Source of the DNA: Xanthostigma xanthostigma
Taxonomy: Eukaryota; Arthropoda; Insecta; Raphidioptera; Raphidiidae
Direction of reading: 5' to 3'
DNA: 64,000 nucleotides
Assembly (NCBI GenBank): GCA_963575645.1
Contig: OY754466.1
Span: 34,814,001 to 34,878,000 of the forward strand
Shown here: piece after piece, positions 35,397 to 46,718 of the stretch
How the letters are laid out: every line of letters begins with the position of its first letter
Position numbering within the stretch: position 1 is the stretch's first letter
Translations under genes and position numbers: made by a program
Notes under the pieces: generated by a model
Databases searched by the model: none
Told to the model about the DNA's origin: nothing
The model's input: the letters and a program-made list of their open reading frames with translations, nothing else

Positions 35397-36342
35397 CAGT
35401 GGCGGATCCATGGGGGGGGTCGGGTTCAACCCCCCCCCCCCCTTCACCATCAAATTGATCTAACTGAGGACGAAATTCTCCAAACTTTTTTCAAAAAGCC
35501 TCGGAAATTGCAGAATACATTAAAATCAATATAGCTTTGGTCACTTCAATTTTTTTTTTATTTTATTGAACATGTTGCTCTTATTGTAAAGATAGAATTA
35601 ATTTTATTGTATTTTATATAAACTAGTGTGTTGGTAGAATTGACTTGAACTTCGCATGTACATAATACAACTATGGAATAATTTATATACAGTGTGGTCA
35701 CTTAAGTGTGCAACATATTATGGGAAAATTTTTAATTAAATGCACAACCAATATACAAATATTGCCAAAAGTTGGTGTATGTCCGATAATCATTTTAGGT
35801 GCTCTTAGAATTGTTGAAACTCAAACAGCATACAGCTGGTGGGTCAAAAAATATAAAAATTGTACAAGAGTAAAGTGCCCTTATTTAAAAAAATTCAGCA
35901 AAATGTTACAAGAAAAAGTTGTTTAGAATTAAAAGTTATGCCCAAATACCAAAACATGGCCTTCTAAGAAAAATTTTTTTTTTTTTTAAACCAAAATTAT
36001 AATTTTTTTGAAAATTTTTTTTTATACTTACCTTAAACACACTAAACTTTATGTTTGTTGCAACGATATTAAACACCCTGTATGCTGTTTGAGTCTCAAC
36101 AATTCTAAGAGCACCTGAAATGATTATCGGACATGCACCAACTTTTGGCAATATTTGCAGTAGGTATTTTGGTTGTGCATTTAATTAAAAATTTTCCCAT
36201 ATGTTGCACACTTAAGTGACCACACTGTATATACAAAATGATCTCAAAAAACTGCATATCAGTTGGAAAAACATTTTTCGCAAAAGGAGTAAAAATTTTT
36301 CAAGACCCCCCCCCCCTTGCCGTAATCCTGGATCCGCCACTG
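35397..36342. mobile_element. hAT-type element with perfect 8-bp TSD, host of a nested element
   Basis: Ends CAGTGGCGGATCCA and TGGATCCGCCACTG are perfect inverted repeats, flanked by GTCCTAGG at 35389-35396 and 36343-36350. C-rich runs (GGGTTCAACCCCC, AAGACCCCCC) sit inside both ends. 35690-36227 is a separate TA-flanked element inserted inside it. Confidence 0.88.
35690..36227. mobile_element. TA-flanked TIR element nested in the hAT element, 538 bp
   Basis: Ends CAGTGTGGTCACTTAAGTG and its complement, with TA at 35688-35689 and 36228-36229. Arms pair for more than 100 bp (GGGAAAATTTTTAATTAAATG). Mariner-like ends; no transposase. It must be younger than the host copy. Confidence 0.8.
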
Positions 36343-36481
36343 GTCCTAGGTATTCCATTGACATTTATACGTGTTTCACAAATGTCCGATATTCGCGCAC
36401 CAAACAATGAAAATAATCTTCTTAAAAAAAATTGGTTGTCTGTAAAGTCGGTTTACGGACGATAGTTTTACGTGATAACGT

Positions 36482-37143
36482 ATTCCGCTCGAATATCATA
36501 TTTAATAATACATTACTGCGCTCTCGCTTGCACGCACAGGGTCAGGCGGAACGTTACGGAACGTTACACATTTTCGTGCGTGCAGCTGGTGTTTCATCAA
36601 TTTATAAGACGTTATCACGTCAAAAACTTAGTCCGCCATCTTTAGAAGTCCGCCATATTGGATTTAGAGTGACGTCACTTTATTTTTCGAGTTATTCTCA
36701 GCAAGCCCTTTCATTTGATACCCATATTGAAGGAAAGCATAATAAAATTAGTCCGCCATCTTTAGAAGTCCGCCATATTGAATTTAGAGTGACGTCACAC
36801 AGCTAACCATGCATTGTCATTCAAACTAAACGTGTATACAAATTTTCATCTCAATCGGTTGATGATATCTGCTTCAAAATTACCGAAGGCATTCTAGTCG
36901 CTCACTTAGTAATTTAGTCGCTCACTTATTAATTTAGTCACCCAACTATTAATTTATCGTCACGCGCAGTCAGTCGCTCACTTAGTAATACAGTAACCCA
37001 AATTGATTATTTGTCACCCAAAATTGTAAATTCCGCTCGAATATCATATTTAAGTCAGGCGGAACGTGACACATTTCGGAACGGGACACTTTTTCGTACA
37101 TGCAGCCGGTGTTTCATCAATTTATAAGACGTTATCACGTCAA
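36482..37143 (+). repeat. Direct-repeat cluster
   Basis: ATTCCGCTCGAATATCATAT through AAGACGTTATCACGTCAAAA occurs at about 36482-36628 and again, with an indel, at 37030-37143. Between them, TTAGTCCGCCATCTTTAGAAG occurs at about 36629 and 36749, and a short minisatellite of AGTCGCTCACTTAGTAATTT-type units spans about 36896-37015. Confidence 0.75.
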
Positions 37144-37839
37144 AAGATAAGTTCAAGTTGGACGGTTTTTCGGAAAAAAAATATATACTATAGTAAACTC
37201 AGATGGGCTTTTAGGATTCCGTATCTTAGTACGAAAAAAAATAACCCTTATGGGCTATGTGCACGGAGGCGGAGTTACAAATTTTTCGATGCGAGCGTTT
37301 GTGGTGAGCACTAGGGGAAACTTCGAACTCCAATTTTCCATATGTCAGTGAGCAATGTTTATTAAAAGTGAAAGTAGTTATAATTTTATAAAGTTTTTTA
37401 ATTACAAAGAAAACATAGGAAAACTAAGCGATCTGGAAATGCTTGTTGTGTTCCGGGCAGTTACGCTGATGGCGATTTAAGTAAAATAAAGATCATTGGC
37501 GCTCTAATTTGACGTTCCGCTGTCAGTGTAAACAAATTAACATCAGTTTTCCTTATTACATTTTTTTTGACACATCATGGCCAACTAAAGTTTTTGACTT
37601 ATCACCTTAGAAACATGTCGCGATTTCCATAAAAAGTTAGTTCAATAATTCTCTATTACCCACTAGCGGCGTTAATAGGCTTCGTGCACACAGCCTATAA
37701 GATCACTTTGTTGTCTGTTTTTCTCAGGAACATGTGTCAAGTGCAAATTAAAATCAAATACTAAGATCTTCAACCTTGTAGCCTGTAAAAAATTTAAGCT
37801 TCTAACTCAATGAAATTGATAAAAAGATGCTAACTTTAA

Positions 37840-38125
37840 AAAACTCGTATTTTAATAGATAGATAGATATTACTTTATTAACCGACATCAAAAAAAGTGC
37901 AGGTTCTCTATTCGATTGTACTTTGTTTAAAATTTTTTTTTGTATATCTGTCCGTCGATATCCTTGTCGGCTGTAAACCGATTTCAATGATTCTTGTTTT
38001 ATTCAATATACCTTTTAAAGTTGGTCCCATATGCCAAGTTGGGTGGATCAATTTCATACTTAAAATAACAATTTATATATTATTTGTATTATATTGATTG
38101 AAATAAATTTATTATTATTATTATA
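37840..38125. repeat. Dispersed family P fragment flanked by LINE-like tails
   Basis: An inverted (TATC)n tail at 37853-37870 precedes a fragment starting AACCGACATCAAAAAAAGTGC that resembles the start of the 39624 element. The right side ends in AATAAATTTATTATTATT, a LINE-type tail. Confidence 0.45.
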
Positions 38126-38286
38126 TAGTACATTGTAGCAAAATCGGCTCAGCAACTTTTTAGAAAATTAATAAAAATCAAGAAAATATTGCAAAGGTTG
38201 TAGTTGTCAACGTGAACGTTGCTCTTCGTTTTCATTAGAAACTAAAGAAGACCACTTAAAATTTTAAAATAAAAAACTTAAAAAAA

Positions 38287-38408
38287 TTGAAAAAGTGTAA
38301 AATAACAAAGTTTTGAGGTCGGCACTAATGTAATAACTATCACGTTTTATTTACTTGGGTATATTAAATTGGTGCCGGCCTCAAAACTTTGTCATTTTAC
38401 GCTTTTTA
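38287..38408. repeat. Hairpin, arms about 45 bp
   Basis: ACAAAGTTTTGAGGTCGGCA and its near complement GTGCCGGCCTCAAAACTTTG flank a loop of about 40 nt. No TSD was recognised. Confidence 0.7.
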
Positions 38409-39623
38409 GTGACCCCTTTTTGAAGGAGGTTAAATTTTTAATTTTTTTTTTTTATTTCCAAAGCAATATCGTATAATAGCGTCTTATATTAAAATTTATA
38501 TCACTGAAGTACTCTTCCAGTTAATTTAGTAACTTGAAATTTGGCACGGCGGAAGTAGGTACCTACAAGTAAAGGAAAAAATCCGAAAATCATTAATTTC
38601 CAATTCTATGTGGAATTATTCAAATTCTTTTGTGTAATAAACGCAATAGTATCAAAACTATTAACACTGGAGCATGATATTAAAATATGCTCTGATTTTA
38701 AGTTTTATTTCTAAGTGAACAAGTGTCAAGTTCTATCATATAAACTGTACCTTACATAAATTTGAAAAGTTTATTGAAATCTGTATTGACATTCCATATT
38801 ATATTCAGTTTTATTTATTTTTCTTTCTCCTTAAAGAATTTTCCATTTACTTTATCATATTTACAACATTGCATTTAAATGTAGAATGTAAAATTAGGTA
38901 TATGAAAATTTATTCTTATTCCATTCATTTGTATATTTTTTTGTAAGATTTGAATTATGATAAACGTTTTACTATATTTTCAACGTGTAGATGTTTTCAG
39001 TTTTAATTTACATATCTGCAGGAATTAATAAATATACTAGTCACTACTACGCAATCTGTAACTCAGGGGTATGCAAAAAACGATTTGACACTACTTTTTT
39101 ATGCCTTGCTATAAACTTGTCTATCATCCAATCAATCGAATGATTGATGATAAGCCGACGCTGCAGTTTATTGAACAAAATCTTGGCCAGCTGTTTAAAT
39201 TAGTAAGCTATTGAATGAAAAGTCCCTTTAAGTTGCTACCGACATCTCGGTTTAATTTAATTAAAATCGTATCGAAGGACTTTGATTGATTGATGAATGG
39301 ACATATAATTAATGTCATTCTACTTTGGACATAGTGAACTATGGATAACGGAACTGTTTTCCTTACGCGACCTGCTCCTTAAGTCTTAGCTTAGTTAATC
39401 TTCGTATTTTTTCAGTGCTGTACTGTAATTTATTTTAACAAAATATCATTTTCGTAGTCTGTAAAAGTTTTCTAGTTCCAGAATTATACAATTACAAAAC
39501 GTTTTTTTTTTTACTTAAACTCCTCTTTTGTAGCAAAGACGTTATAAATGCGCCTAGCATTATATTAATTAATAAAATGTAGTGAAGACAACAACCAATA
39601 TGAGAGAGAAGTCCTCGTCTTTT
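38409..39623. other. No gene seen
   Basis: AT-rich sequence without recognisable repeats or coding signals. Confidence 0.5.
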
Positions 39624-40592
39624 TAACCGGCGAAAAACAAAAACGGAGGAGGTTCTCAATTCGACGCGTATATTTTTTTTTTGTTTTTTTTTTTCGTTTT
39701 TTTTGTTTTATTTATGTATGACCACGCATAACTTTTACAGAGTAGTCCGATTTTGATAATTATTTTTTTGTTTGAAAGGGTATACCCCGAAGCTGGTCCC
39801 ATATAAATTTGGTAAACAAATTCCAACCCTAAGGGTAGGAAAACAGGGGATGATTGATTGTTCACTTACTGATTGTAATGTATGACCACACATAACTTTT
39901 TACAGAGTGGTCCAATTTTGATAATTATTTTTTTATTGGATAGGGTATACCTCGAGGTTCGTCTCATATAAATATGGAAAAAAAACTCCTACCCTAAGGG
40001 TGGGAAAATAGGGGTGATTTATAGTTCACTCACAGATTTTAATGCCGAGTTGTGTATTACAATTATAAATTATATAGCCACAAAAAATTATAAAATAAAA
40101 ACTTTTTAACAAAAAAATTAAACCGCTCAAAAACTGAAAAGCAAAAAATAATAAATCTTTTTATTTAACTAGGTTCTATCTAAGTAGTTGAACGTATGTG
40201 ACAATCTAGTATATCTAAGTAATTTTGAGTCGGCGTCAAACCATCAATGAACAAAGATCACTAAAAGAAATAACCAAATCAAATTAACAATGATACGTGA
40301 AATCTCCAGCGATAAACATTAACATTCCAAACATGCGCTCTCCACACGACCACTCGCAAAGACGTATGCCCTCAGTGTGCCCGTTCGGGTTGCTCTGTCG
40401 CTGACATTAACTTCGTGAACGCTCAGAGATTTCCGGCGAAGGATTGTTGACGCCGACTCAAAATTACTTAGATATACTAGACTGTCACATACGTTTAACT
40501 ACTTAGATAGAACCTAGTTAAATAAAAAGATTTATTATTTTTTGCTTTTCAGTTTTTCGGCGGTTTAATTTTTTTGTTAAAAAGTTTTTTTT
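39624..40592 (+). mobile_element. Composite dispersed element (family P plus foldback)
   Basis: It begins TAACCGGCGAAAAACAAAAA, with the GGAGGAGGTTCTCAATTCG motif common in insect dispersed repeats. A T-rich tract and two partly repeated monomers follow (TATGACCAC.CATAACTTTT at about 39715 and 39882). From about 40096 there is a foldback with arms of about 145 bp (TTAACTAGGTTCTATCTAAG, GAGTCGGCGTCAA). An inverted copy of the whole unit lies at 52874-55070. Confidence 0.7.
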
Positions 40593-40810
40593 TAAGTACC
40601 GATACATAATATACCTAGGTATATTACAAAATCCACATACTGTGAGAGTTGTTTTTAATAATGAATTATACAAACGTTAACTCAATTAATTCAAATAAAT
40701 AAAATCGTAACTGAGTCTGTAATTGAACAGTTTTAAAGATTCCTAGAGCGAATTTTCAGTTTTAATCACTTTGTTCTGTTTATATTTTTTGTACCTAGAT
40801 CTTCTATCTA

Positions 40811-41153
40811 TATTAATATATAAAGCTGGAGTTTGTTTGTTTGTTTGGTTGAACGCGCTAATCTCAGGAACTACTGGTTCGAATGAAATTTTTTTTTGTT
40901 GGTTAGGTCATTTATCGAGGAAGGTTACAGGCTATATAATATCACACTACGACCAATAGTTGCGGAGCATCAATGAAAAATGTAATTCAAAATTTGTCCG
41001 TCCAACAAAAACTTTTGTACGGTAACTCCGATCATCATGAAATTTTGACACAACATTTATCTCGGTAAACTATAAGATGAACTTGCGTACTCATGTCTCT
41101 TCCCCCCATACGTTCTTTTGCACCCGGATGAAACCGGATGGGAGCGCTAGTAT
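40811..41153 (-). repeat. Dispersed family A copy
   Basis: Minus-strand copy: head at 41153 (CTAGCGCTCCCATCCGGTTT), tail at 40811 (GCTTTATATATTAATATAG), with the family motif GAGATTAGCGCGTTCAACC on the minus strand. Confidence 0.6.
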
Positions 41154-41393
41154 AATATGTTCCTTATCGAATTATAAATTCTATTTAGCGACAAAATATG
41201 ATATTACTATTGAATATCGGATTTCGAAACAAATTAATTATTCTGATGAAATTTGTTCGTGCGCGTGTTATTAATGCTATAATAATAATATTCTTTGTAC
41301 ACTACCAGACATGAAATGATTAAAATGTTTAGAATATCTACGAAATTTACGTTGCTGTCGCTCCTTCTGTGTTCATATATATACAGACTAAAA

Positions 41394-41844
41394 ACCACTG
41401 CACACGAGGCTAGAAACGCTGCTAGGAGTTCTGCTAGCTGGTAGGCTGGGTACGAAGCTGGAAATGACGTCACTGCTGACTGGCCTGCGAGCTCACAAGA
41501 TAGGTTTTTAAATTAGAACAGAGGCTAGTTTCCCTGCTAGATTTTCTGTTAGGTATGAGCAAGAATTAATCAGGAAGCAGTATCTTGTCACGTGGGCATT
41601 TGAACAAACGCCCACAAACTAACATGGCATCATTCAGCTCAGAGTCGGACAGCAGACACGTTTTGCTCTGTGTTTATATTCGAATTGACACTGCGTGCGC
41701 ACCAAATCTATCCACAAAACAACCCTGAAAAATAGTCTTGTGTGAAACGAGCACTTAACAGCAATCAAGAAAACCAGAGCTAGAAAACTAGTAGGCAAAT
41801 CTAGCAAGGGATCTAGCAGCGTTTCTAGCCTCGTGTGCAGCGGC
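41394..41844. mobile_element. TIR element of unassigned superfamily
   Basis: CACTGCACACGAGGCTAGAA and its complement TTCTAGCCTCGTGTGCAG bound about 450 bp. GCTAG-rich subterminal repeats lie on both sides. The flanking duplication is unclear, so no superfamily is assigned. Confidence 0.65.
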
Positions 41845-42359
41845 CTTAACTTCGTGGAGTAGGGAAACTTGGACGGAGGACACAATACATATGTTTTTCC
41901 ATAAGACAACAGGCCCTCGCATAATTTTTGTTTTACTGTTAAGAGAAAAATATTTGGTATATTCAAATTTCTATTGCAGAGTACACTGTACAATGTTTAC
42001 ATTAATTTTAACTACCTCTCCTGTTGTTCAGTATCAAGCTAATTTATTTAGACAGTTTTTTTTAAATACATGTTAGATGCTTTTTTTGAAAGTACGAATG
42101 AAAAATTGCAATTTTCACAGAAACTCTGTAATATGAGCCGTAGTGGGACGTCTGACAGATGTGAAACATTTATTTACGCGAAATACTAAGAACTAAATTT
42201 CGCCCTGTTATCTAACGAAATTCTAGTAACTAAATTAAACGTATCAACAAACGCTATGTTCGTCTCTCCACACAGATACACATCAAGCACTTACACACAG
42301 CTGTCCAATGCATATATACACACAGCAAGCGCAAAATAAACGTTATATTTATTACTTAC

Positions 42360-42470
42360 GTCTTGTGAACATCGTCGCACCAATTGCACGGTTTTACTCC
42401 CAGCCAAACGAGCATTAGATGTTTGACGTCAAAAATTGCTGTTTTGAAAATGTTTACTTTGTGGCCTTTC
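42360..42470 (-). other. Candidate 5' exon with strong donor, minus strand
   Basis: A consensus donor (GAC|GTAAGTAAT, exon end 42360) follows a moderately GC-rich unique segment. The only ATG close by (42372-42370) would give four codons plus one base before the splice. This may therefore be an untranslated or barely coding first exon. If spliced straight to the Jupiter-like exon at 16130 it would be 5'UTR with a short upstream ORF. The left limit is arbitrary. Confidence 0.25.
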
Positions 42471-42627
42471 AATTGACACCTCGATCGTCTAAATCGGCAA
42501 TTAATTTGGGAGGAGGTAGCTTTAAAAAAAAAAAACGCCTACTCTAAATTAATGTATATATGTATTTCGTATTTGTAGTATATTATGGCTCGCAGTGTAT
42601 GCAGTTTACGTATATGAGGTAGAATGA

Positions 42628-42878
42628 ATCCCATCAAAAACATAAATGTGACAAAGGGAGCCAAGTTCAATATTCAATACAAAAAGAGTTGAGATCTAAG
42701 AGGGTGCCAAGTTTTCACTTAGCAAGTTTTCACACATACAAACATGAAGTTTAAGTAGGTATGTCATAATATAAAACACGAAAACTTGCCAAAACTTGCA
42801 CCCTTTTTGATCTCAATTCTTTTTGTATTGAATATTGAACTTGGGTCCATTTTTCACATTTATGTTTTTGATGGGATA
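42628..42878. repeat. Foldback, arms about 110 bp
   Basis: ATCCCATCAAAAACATAAAT pairs with ATTTATGTTTTTGATGGGAT at the outer ends. Inside, AAGTTCAATATTCAATACAA pairs with its complement. The centre near 42750 holds the short AAAACTTG repeats. Confidence 0.85.
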
Positions 42879-43850
42879 TCATTAGTTTTTATAAAGAAAT
42901 TATTATTATTTAGCATTTAAAAGTGATTTGTAAAATTAATCTTTTTTTCTGTAGGTACTTATTTCTTTTTCGAAAGGTGCTAGGTGTAAACATCGATTGT
43001 TTGGAAAATATTTCAAATCTTAAAAATTTACTGTTTTCTAATTTTTCCCTTTTTATACACACAATTACCTAGCTGTACGCCAAATTTCAACTTTCCAGGT
43101 CATCTGGAAGTGGGTTAGGTTTTTGATCTATATGTCAGTGAGTCAGTGATAAAAATGCCGATTTTTAGACGTTAATATCCCAATAACCGTTTGAGCTGTA
43201 TTTATATGGGGGTTGTAGTTAATCTAAGGGGTTTTAATAAATAAACCAAATTTTATGAGTTATGAAGGGGTCAAAAGTGGCTCCAAATGGTTCGTGTAAT
43301 ATAACACACGGCTGCTGCTTTCTTTTTCTTTGTTGAACTTGGCTTGACACGCTGCCGCGTGTCTAGATTTGTTATTATTCAATTCGGTCCTAATATACGA
43401 GTATATAATATTGTTATGTATATATACCTTAATCACACGCTTGAAAACACTAATAGGATATACAGGGTACTGTAGATAGTTTTACTGATTTCTGATGACT
43501 ACGTTGAAATTTACAAAATGTAGAAAATAATATGGGAAAGTAGAAAATGGAAAACGGTAATGGTACGTGCAGCGTATCTATTGTCGAGGACTGAACGTTA
43601 AACATATTATGAGACTTGAAAGAAAGTAAATATTTTTTTGGTTGTAATATGCAAAAAAGAATTTGCATGATTTCTAAAATTGGAAAATAAAATTATTGCT
43701 TGTAATATCCGCCATAAAAAAGTAGTAAAATTATTATAATTGACGCGTCATAATAAAAGACTGTGCCTACTAACTTGTCAAACATAAACCAGCACAACAC
43801 AAACCTGCAACACTAATATGGTAGAAGTAATCGTAAGAGAAAAAAAATAA
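42879..43850. other. No gene seen
   Basis: AT-rich. Contains a block on the theme of CGTTAATATCCCAATAACCG (about 43170) that looks like decayed repeat sequence. Confidence 0.45.
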
Positions 43851-43930
43851 TGGCACCGACCGCCGCACCAGGATCGAACCTACGATTTTGATGTTACCGC
43901 AACCTTAGTTAATGTTCCCACAGCCTCTTT
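43851..43930 (-). repeat. tRNA-like segment, probable SINE relic
   Basis: The minus strand carries GTAGGTTCGATCCTGGTGCG, a canonical B box with arm (43867-43886). No complementary acceptor stem or good A box, so it is not a functional tRNA. Confidence 0.35.
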
Positions 43931-43940
43931 TCATAGTATA

Positions 43941-44366
43941 CTAGCGGCCTGGCCCGGTTTTACCCGGGTGCAATAGATATATTTTGTGTTATAGGAAAAA
44001 TCTGCAAAATGTATTTCATTAAGAAAGAACTAGAGCGCCAAAATGTTTAACTAATAACTTTGAGTTGATGTCGGTCGGTGGCAGTGCCTGCTAGCTCATG
44101 TCGCTAGTTGCCGCGTGGTTCGCTGCAGTGACGTGCTATTTGAACGCAACCTGTTGCAGAGGAGCTTGCACTTGCTTACCTTTTAGCGCTACATGGTACG
44201 AATACGGCTTTTTTTGACAAAACAACGTCATTTTGTACCAAATATTTACAAATTGTATACAAAAATCTTCCTCGTTTATCGCTCTTTCTATTAGTGAAAG
44301 CCGTATGACAATCCGTTCAGACAGACAAACGCGGCGGGGGGCTTGAGACTTTGTTTTATATATTAT
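43941..44366 (+). repeat. Dispersed family B copy
   Basis: Head CTAGCGGCCTGGCCCGGTTT, then ATATATTTTGTGTTATAGG, and a tail containing CTTCCTCGTTTATCGC and TTTGTTTTATATATTATAT. It ends exactly where the duplicated block starts. Confidence 0.6.
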
Positions 44367-44367
44367 A

Positions 44368-44922
44368 TCTTAAAAAAAAACTTCGGAGAAGTAAAAACTT
44401 CGTTCTGTGCTAAATTCAAAAACTTGAGGCGACTGAATCTTAAGATTATAACTTTAAAAAAAAGAATTTCGAGGCAGACAAGAAATTGAAATCAAGCTCG
44501 AAATTCTGTGCGTAAGACGTCGAAAAAAAATGAATTTCGAGGCAGACAAGGAATTGAAATCCAACCTTGAAATTCTGTGCTTATAAAAGCTACAAGAGCA
44601 ACAGCAAAAAAAAAATGCAAAGACGGTGTTCGCATAACTCCTTTAGTTACCACTAAAAAAACGCCGTCTGTGCACTTTTTTTTGCTGTTGCTCTTGTAGC
44701 TTTTATAAGCACAGAATTTCAAGGTTGGATTTCAATTCCTTGTCTGCCTCGAAATTCATTTTTTTTCGACGTCTTACGCACAGAATTTCGAGCTTGATTT
44801 CAATTTCTTGTCTGCCTCGAAATTCTTTTTTTTAAAGTTATAATCTTAAGATTCAGTCGCCTCAAGTTTTTGAATTTAGCACAGAACGAAGTTTTTACTT
44901 CTCCGAAGTTTTTTTTTAAGAT
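44368..44922. mobile_element. Foldback element, intact copy 1
   Basis: Ends TCTTAAAAAAAAACTTCGG and its complement, arms about 265 bp, centre near 44642 between AAAGACGGTGTTCGC and AACGCCGTCTGTGC. Imperfect tandem motifs (GAATTTCGAGGCAGACAAG twice per arm) are inside. Open frames across it are palindrome artefacts. Confidence 0.8.
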
Positions 44923-45920
44923 TTCACGTCTTTTTCCAAAGTGTGAGACATTATTTTTATTTTTCCTCCAAAATAAACATATGTGCATTTTTTATATTGT
45001 TGTATTTAAATGCAATAAAAGTGTTCATATTGTTGTATTTAAATGCAATGAATCTCCGAAATTAGAATATGTATTGTAAAAAACAACACGATCCTTACTC
45101 CATGCAACTGTGGTTTCGAGCGCGCCTCTCATGTATTTTGTTAAATAAGAAGTAACAATCAAAAGTCGGTTATAGAAATTGCAATAATCGACTTTTGATT
45201 TTTACTTCTCATTTAACAAACAGTACTACAAAAGTGCATTTATATTTTGCCGCGTAGTCCAGTGCTGCCGCGGTGCAACACCTAGTGGTGCAATCGGCTC
45301 ATCACACCTCCATGCGAATACCATGACATTCAATTTGTAAACAATCCATGTGAAGTCTATTAAAAATAAAAATGAGCTATAACAAGTCTATATATAACAA
45401 GTCTATATGCTCTGTGATACATGATTCTTTTTTATTAACCGACTAAAAACAAAAACGGAGGAGGTTCTCAAATCGACGCGTATATTTTTTTTTTTTAGTT
45501 TTTTTTTTTTATTTATATTCATTTGAAATATGGATATTCTTGAAGATTCCATGAAGGCACATTTTGAAGGCATGAAAAAAAAATCAATGAACAAGGCCCA
45601 CCATTAAAAATACAATTTTTTTTTCATATCATTTGTAAAATACTTATTTTGCATTAAAAAAAGAAGTTTCACTTCGTAATCTTTTCACTTTTTAATTTTT
45701 GTTGCACTTTTTAAATCTAACTTCAATCATATATTTTGTTATTTTTTAATAAAAGATTTGACGAAAGTGAATTTTTCAAAAAACAAGAAAATAATAAAAA
45801 TTAAAAATTAAAAAGGAAATAAAAATATAATGAGAAAAAAATTGAGAAAATAAATTAAAATTAAAAAAACAATTAAAAACATAAAAAAAAATTAAAAATT
45901 GAAAAATAAATTTTCCAATG

Positions 45921-45998
45921 ATGCTGGCGGGAATCGAACTCAAGACCCTGTTATTAGTTATTACTAGCCTAACGTCGTAACCACTCGTCCACGCGGAC
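45921..45998 (-). repeat. tRNA-derived SINE head, copy 1
   Basis: On the minus strand, GGACGAGTGGTTACGACGTT resembles a Ser/Leu-type tRNA A box and D arm, and TTGAGTTCGATTCCCGCC is a good B box. The acceptor stem does not pair, so it is not an intact tRNA gene. An A-rich region follows on the minus strand's 3' side. Confidence 0.5.
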
Positions 45999-46161
45999 TC
46001 TCACAATATAAGCTGTTATTGTGGTACAGAAGTATATATGGGTGATACGAAAAATCGGTCCTATGAAAGTCACGTGGTCACAGAACTATAAAACTTGGAA
46101 ACTTGCTTCATATACACGGCGTTATATGGGACAAAGGCAAAATCAATGTATAAGAATAAAA

Positions 46162-46718
46162 TCTTAAAAAAAAACTTCGGAGAAGTAAAAACTTCGTTCT
46201 GTGCTAAATTCAAAAACTTGAGGCGACTGAATCTTAAGATTATAACTTAAAAAAAAAGAATTTCGAGGCAGACAAGAAATTGAAATCAAGCTCGAAATTC
46301 TGTGCGTAAGACGTCGAAAAAAAATGAATTTCGAGGCAGACAAGGAATTGAAATCCAACCTTGAAATTCTGTGCTTATAAAAGCTACAAGAGCAACAGCA
46401 AAAAAAATGCAAAGACGGTGTTCGCATAACTCCTTTAGTTACTACTAAAAAAACGCCGTCTGTGCACTTTTTTTTGCTGTTGCTCTTGTAGCTTTTATAA
46501 GCACAGAATTTCAAGGTTGGATTTCAATTCCTTGTCTGCCTCGAAATTCATTTTTTTTCGACGTCTTACGCACAGAATTTCGAGCTTGATTTCAATTTCT
46601 TGTCTGCCTCGAAATTCTTTTTTTTTAAGTTATAATCTTAAGATTCAGTCGCCTCAAGTTTTTGAATTTAGCACAGAACGAAGTTTTTACTTCTCCGAAG
46701 TTTTTTTTTAAGATTTCA
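46162..46718. mobile_element. Foldback element, intact copy 2
   Basis: Same structure and ends as 44368-44922; differences are mostly in A/T run lengths. It was copied as part of the segmental duplication rather than by a new insertion, since the flanks match. Confidence 0.8.

Larger units (their letters stand above)
44368..46158 (+). repeat. Segmental tandem duplication, unit 1
   Basis: Unit 1 of a direct duplication with period about 1794 bp. It contains a foldback element (44368-44922), a hairpin (about 45137-45240), a T/A-rich spacer and a tRNA-like SINE (45921-45998). Against unit 2 it carries an 80-bp insertion (about 45437-45516, the start of the 39624 family) and lacks about 75 bp of hairpin arm. 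Confidence 0.85.

Noticed and set aside
36432..36806. 124-codon open frame on the plus strand
   Set aside because: It spans internal direct repeats and repeats the same peptide twice; no recognisable features.
36896..37015. CRISPR-like array
   Set aside because: Units are short, variable and without unique spacers, in an insect genome; a decayed minisatellite.
41634..41993. 119-codon open frame on the minus strand
   Set aside because: Mostly within a TIR element and its flank; composition and lack of motifs suggest chance.
45921..45998. Functional tRNA gene
   Set aside because: A and B boxes are present, but the acceptor stem does not pair and the anticodon stem is poor; the segment is duplicated with its SINE-like surroundings.
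44492..46711. Open frames of 60 to 116 codons containing Phe/Ser-rich peptides
   Set aside because: They fall in the foldback arms and repeat in inverted and duplicated copies, a by-product of the repeat.
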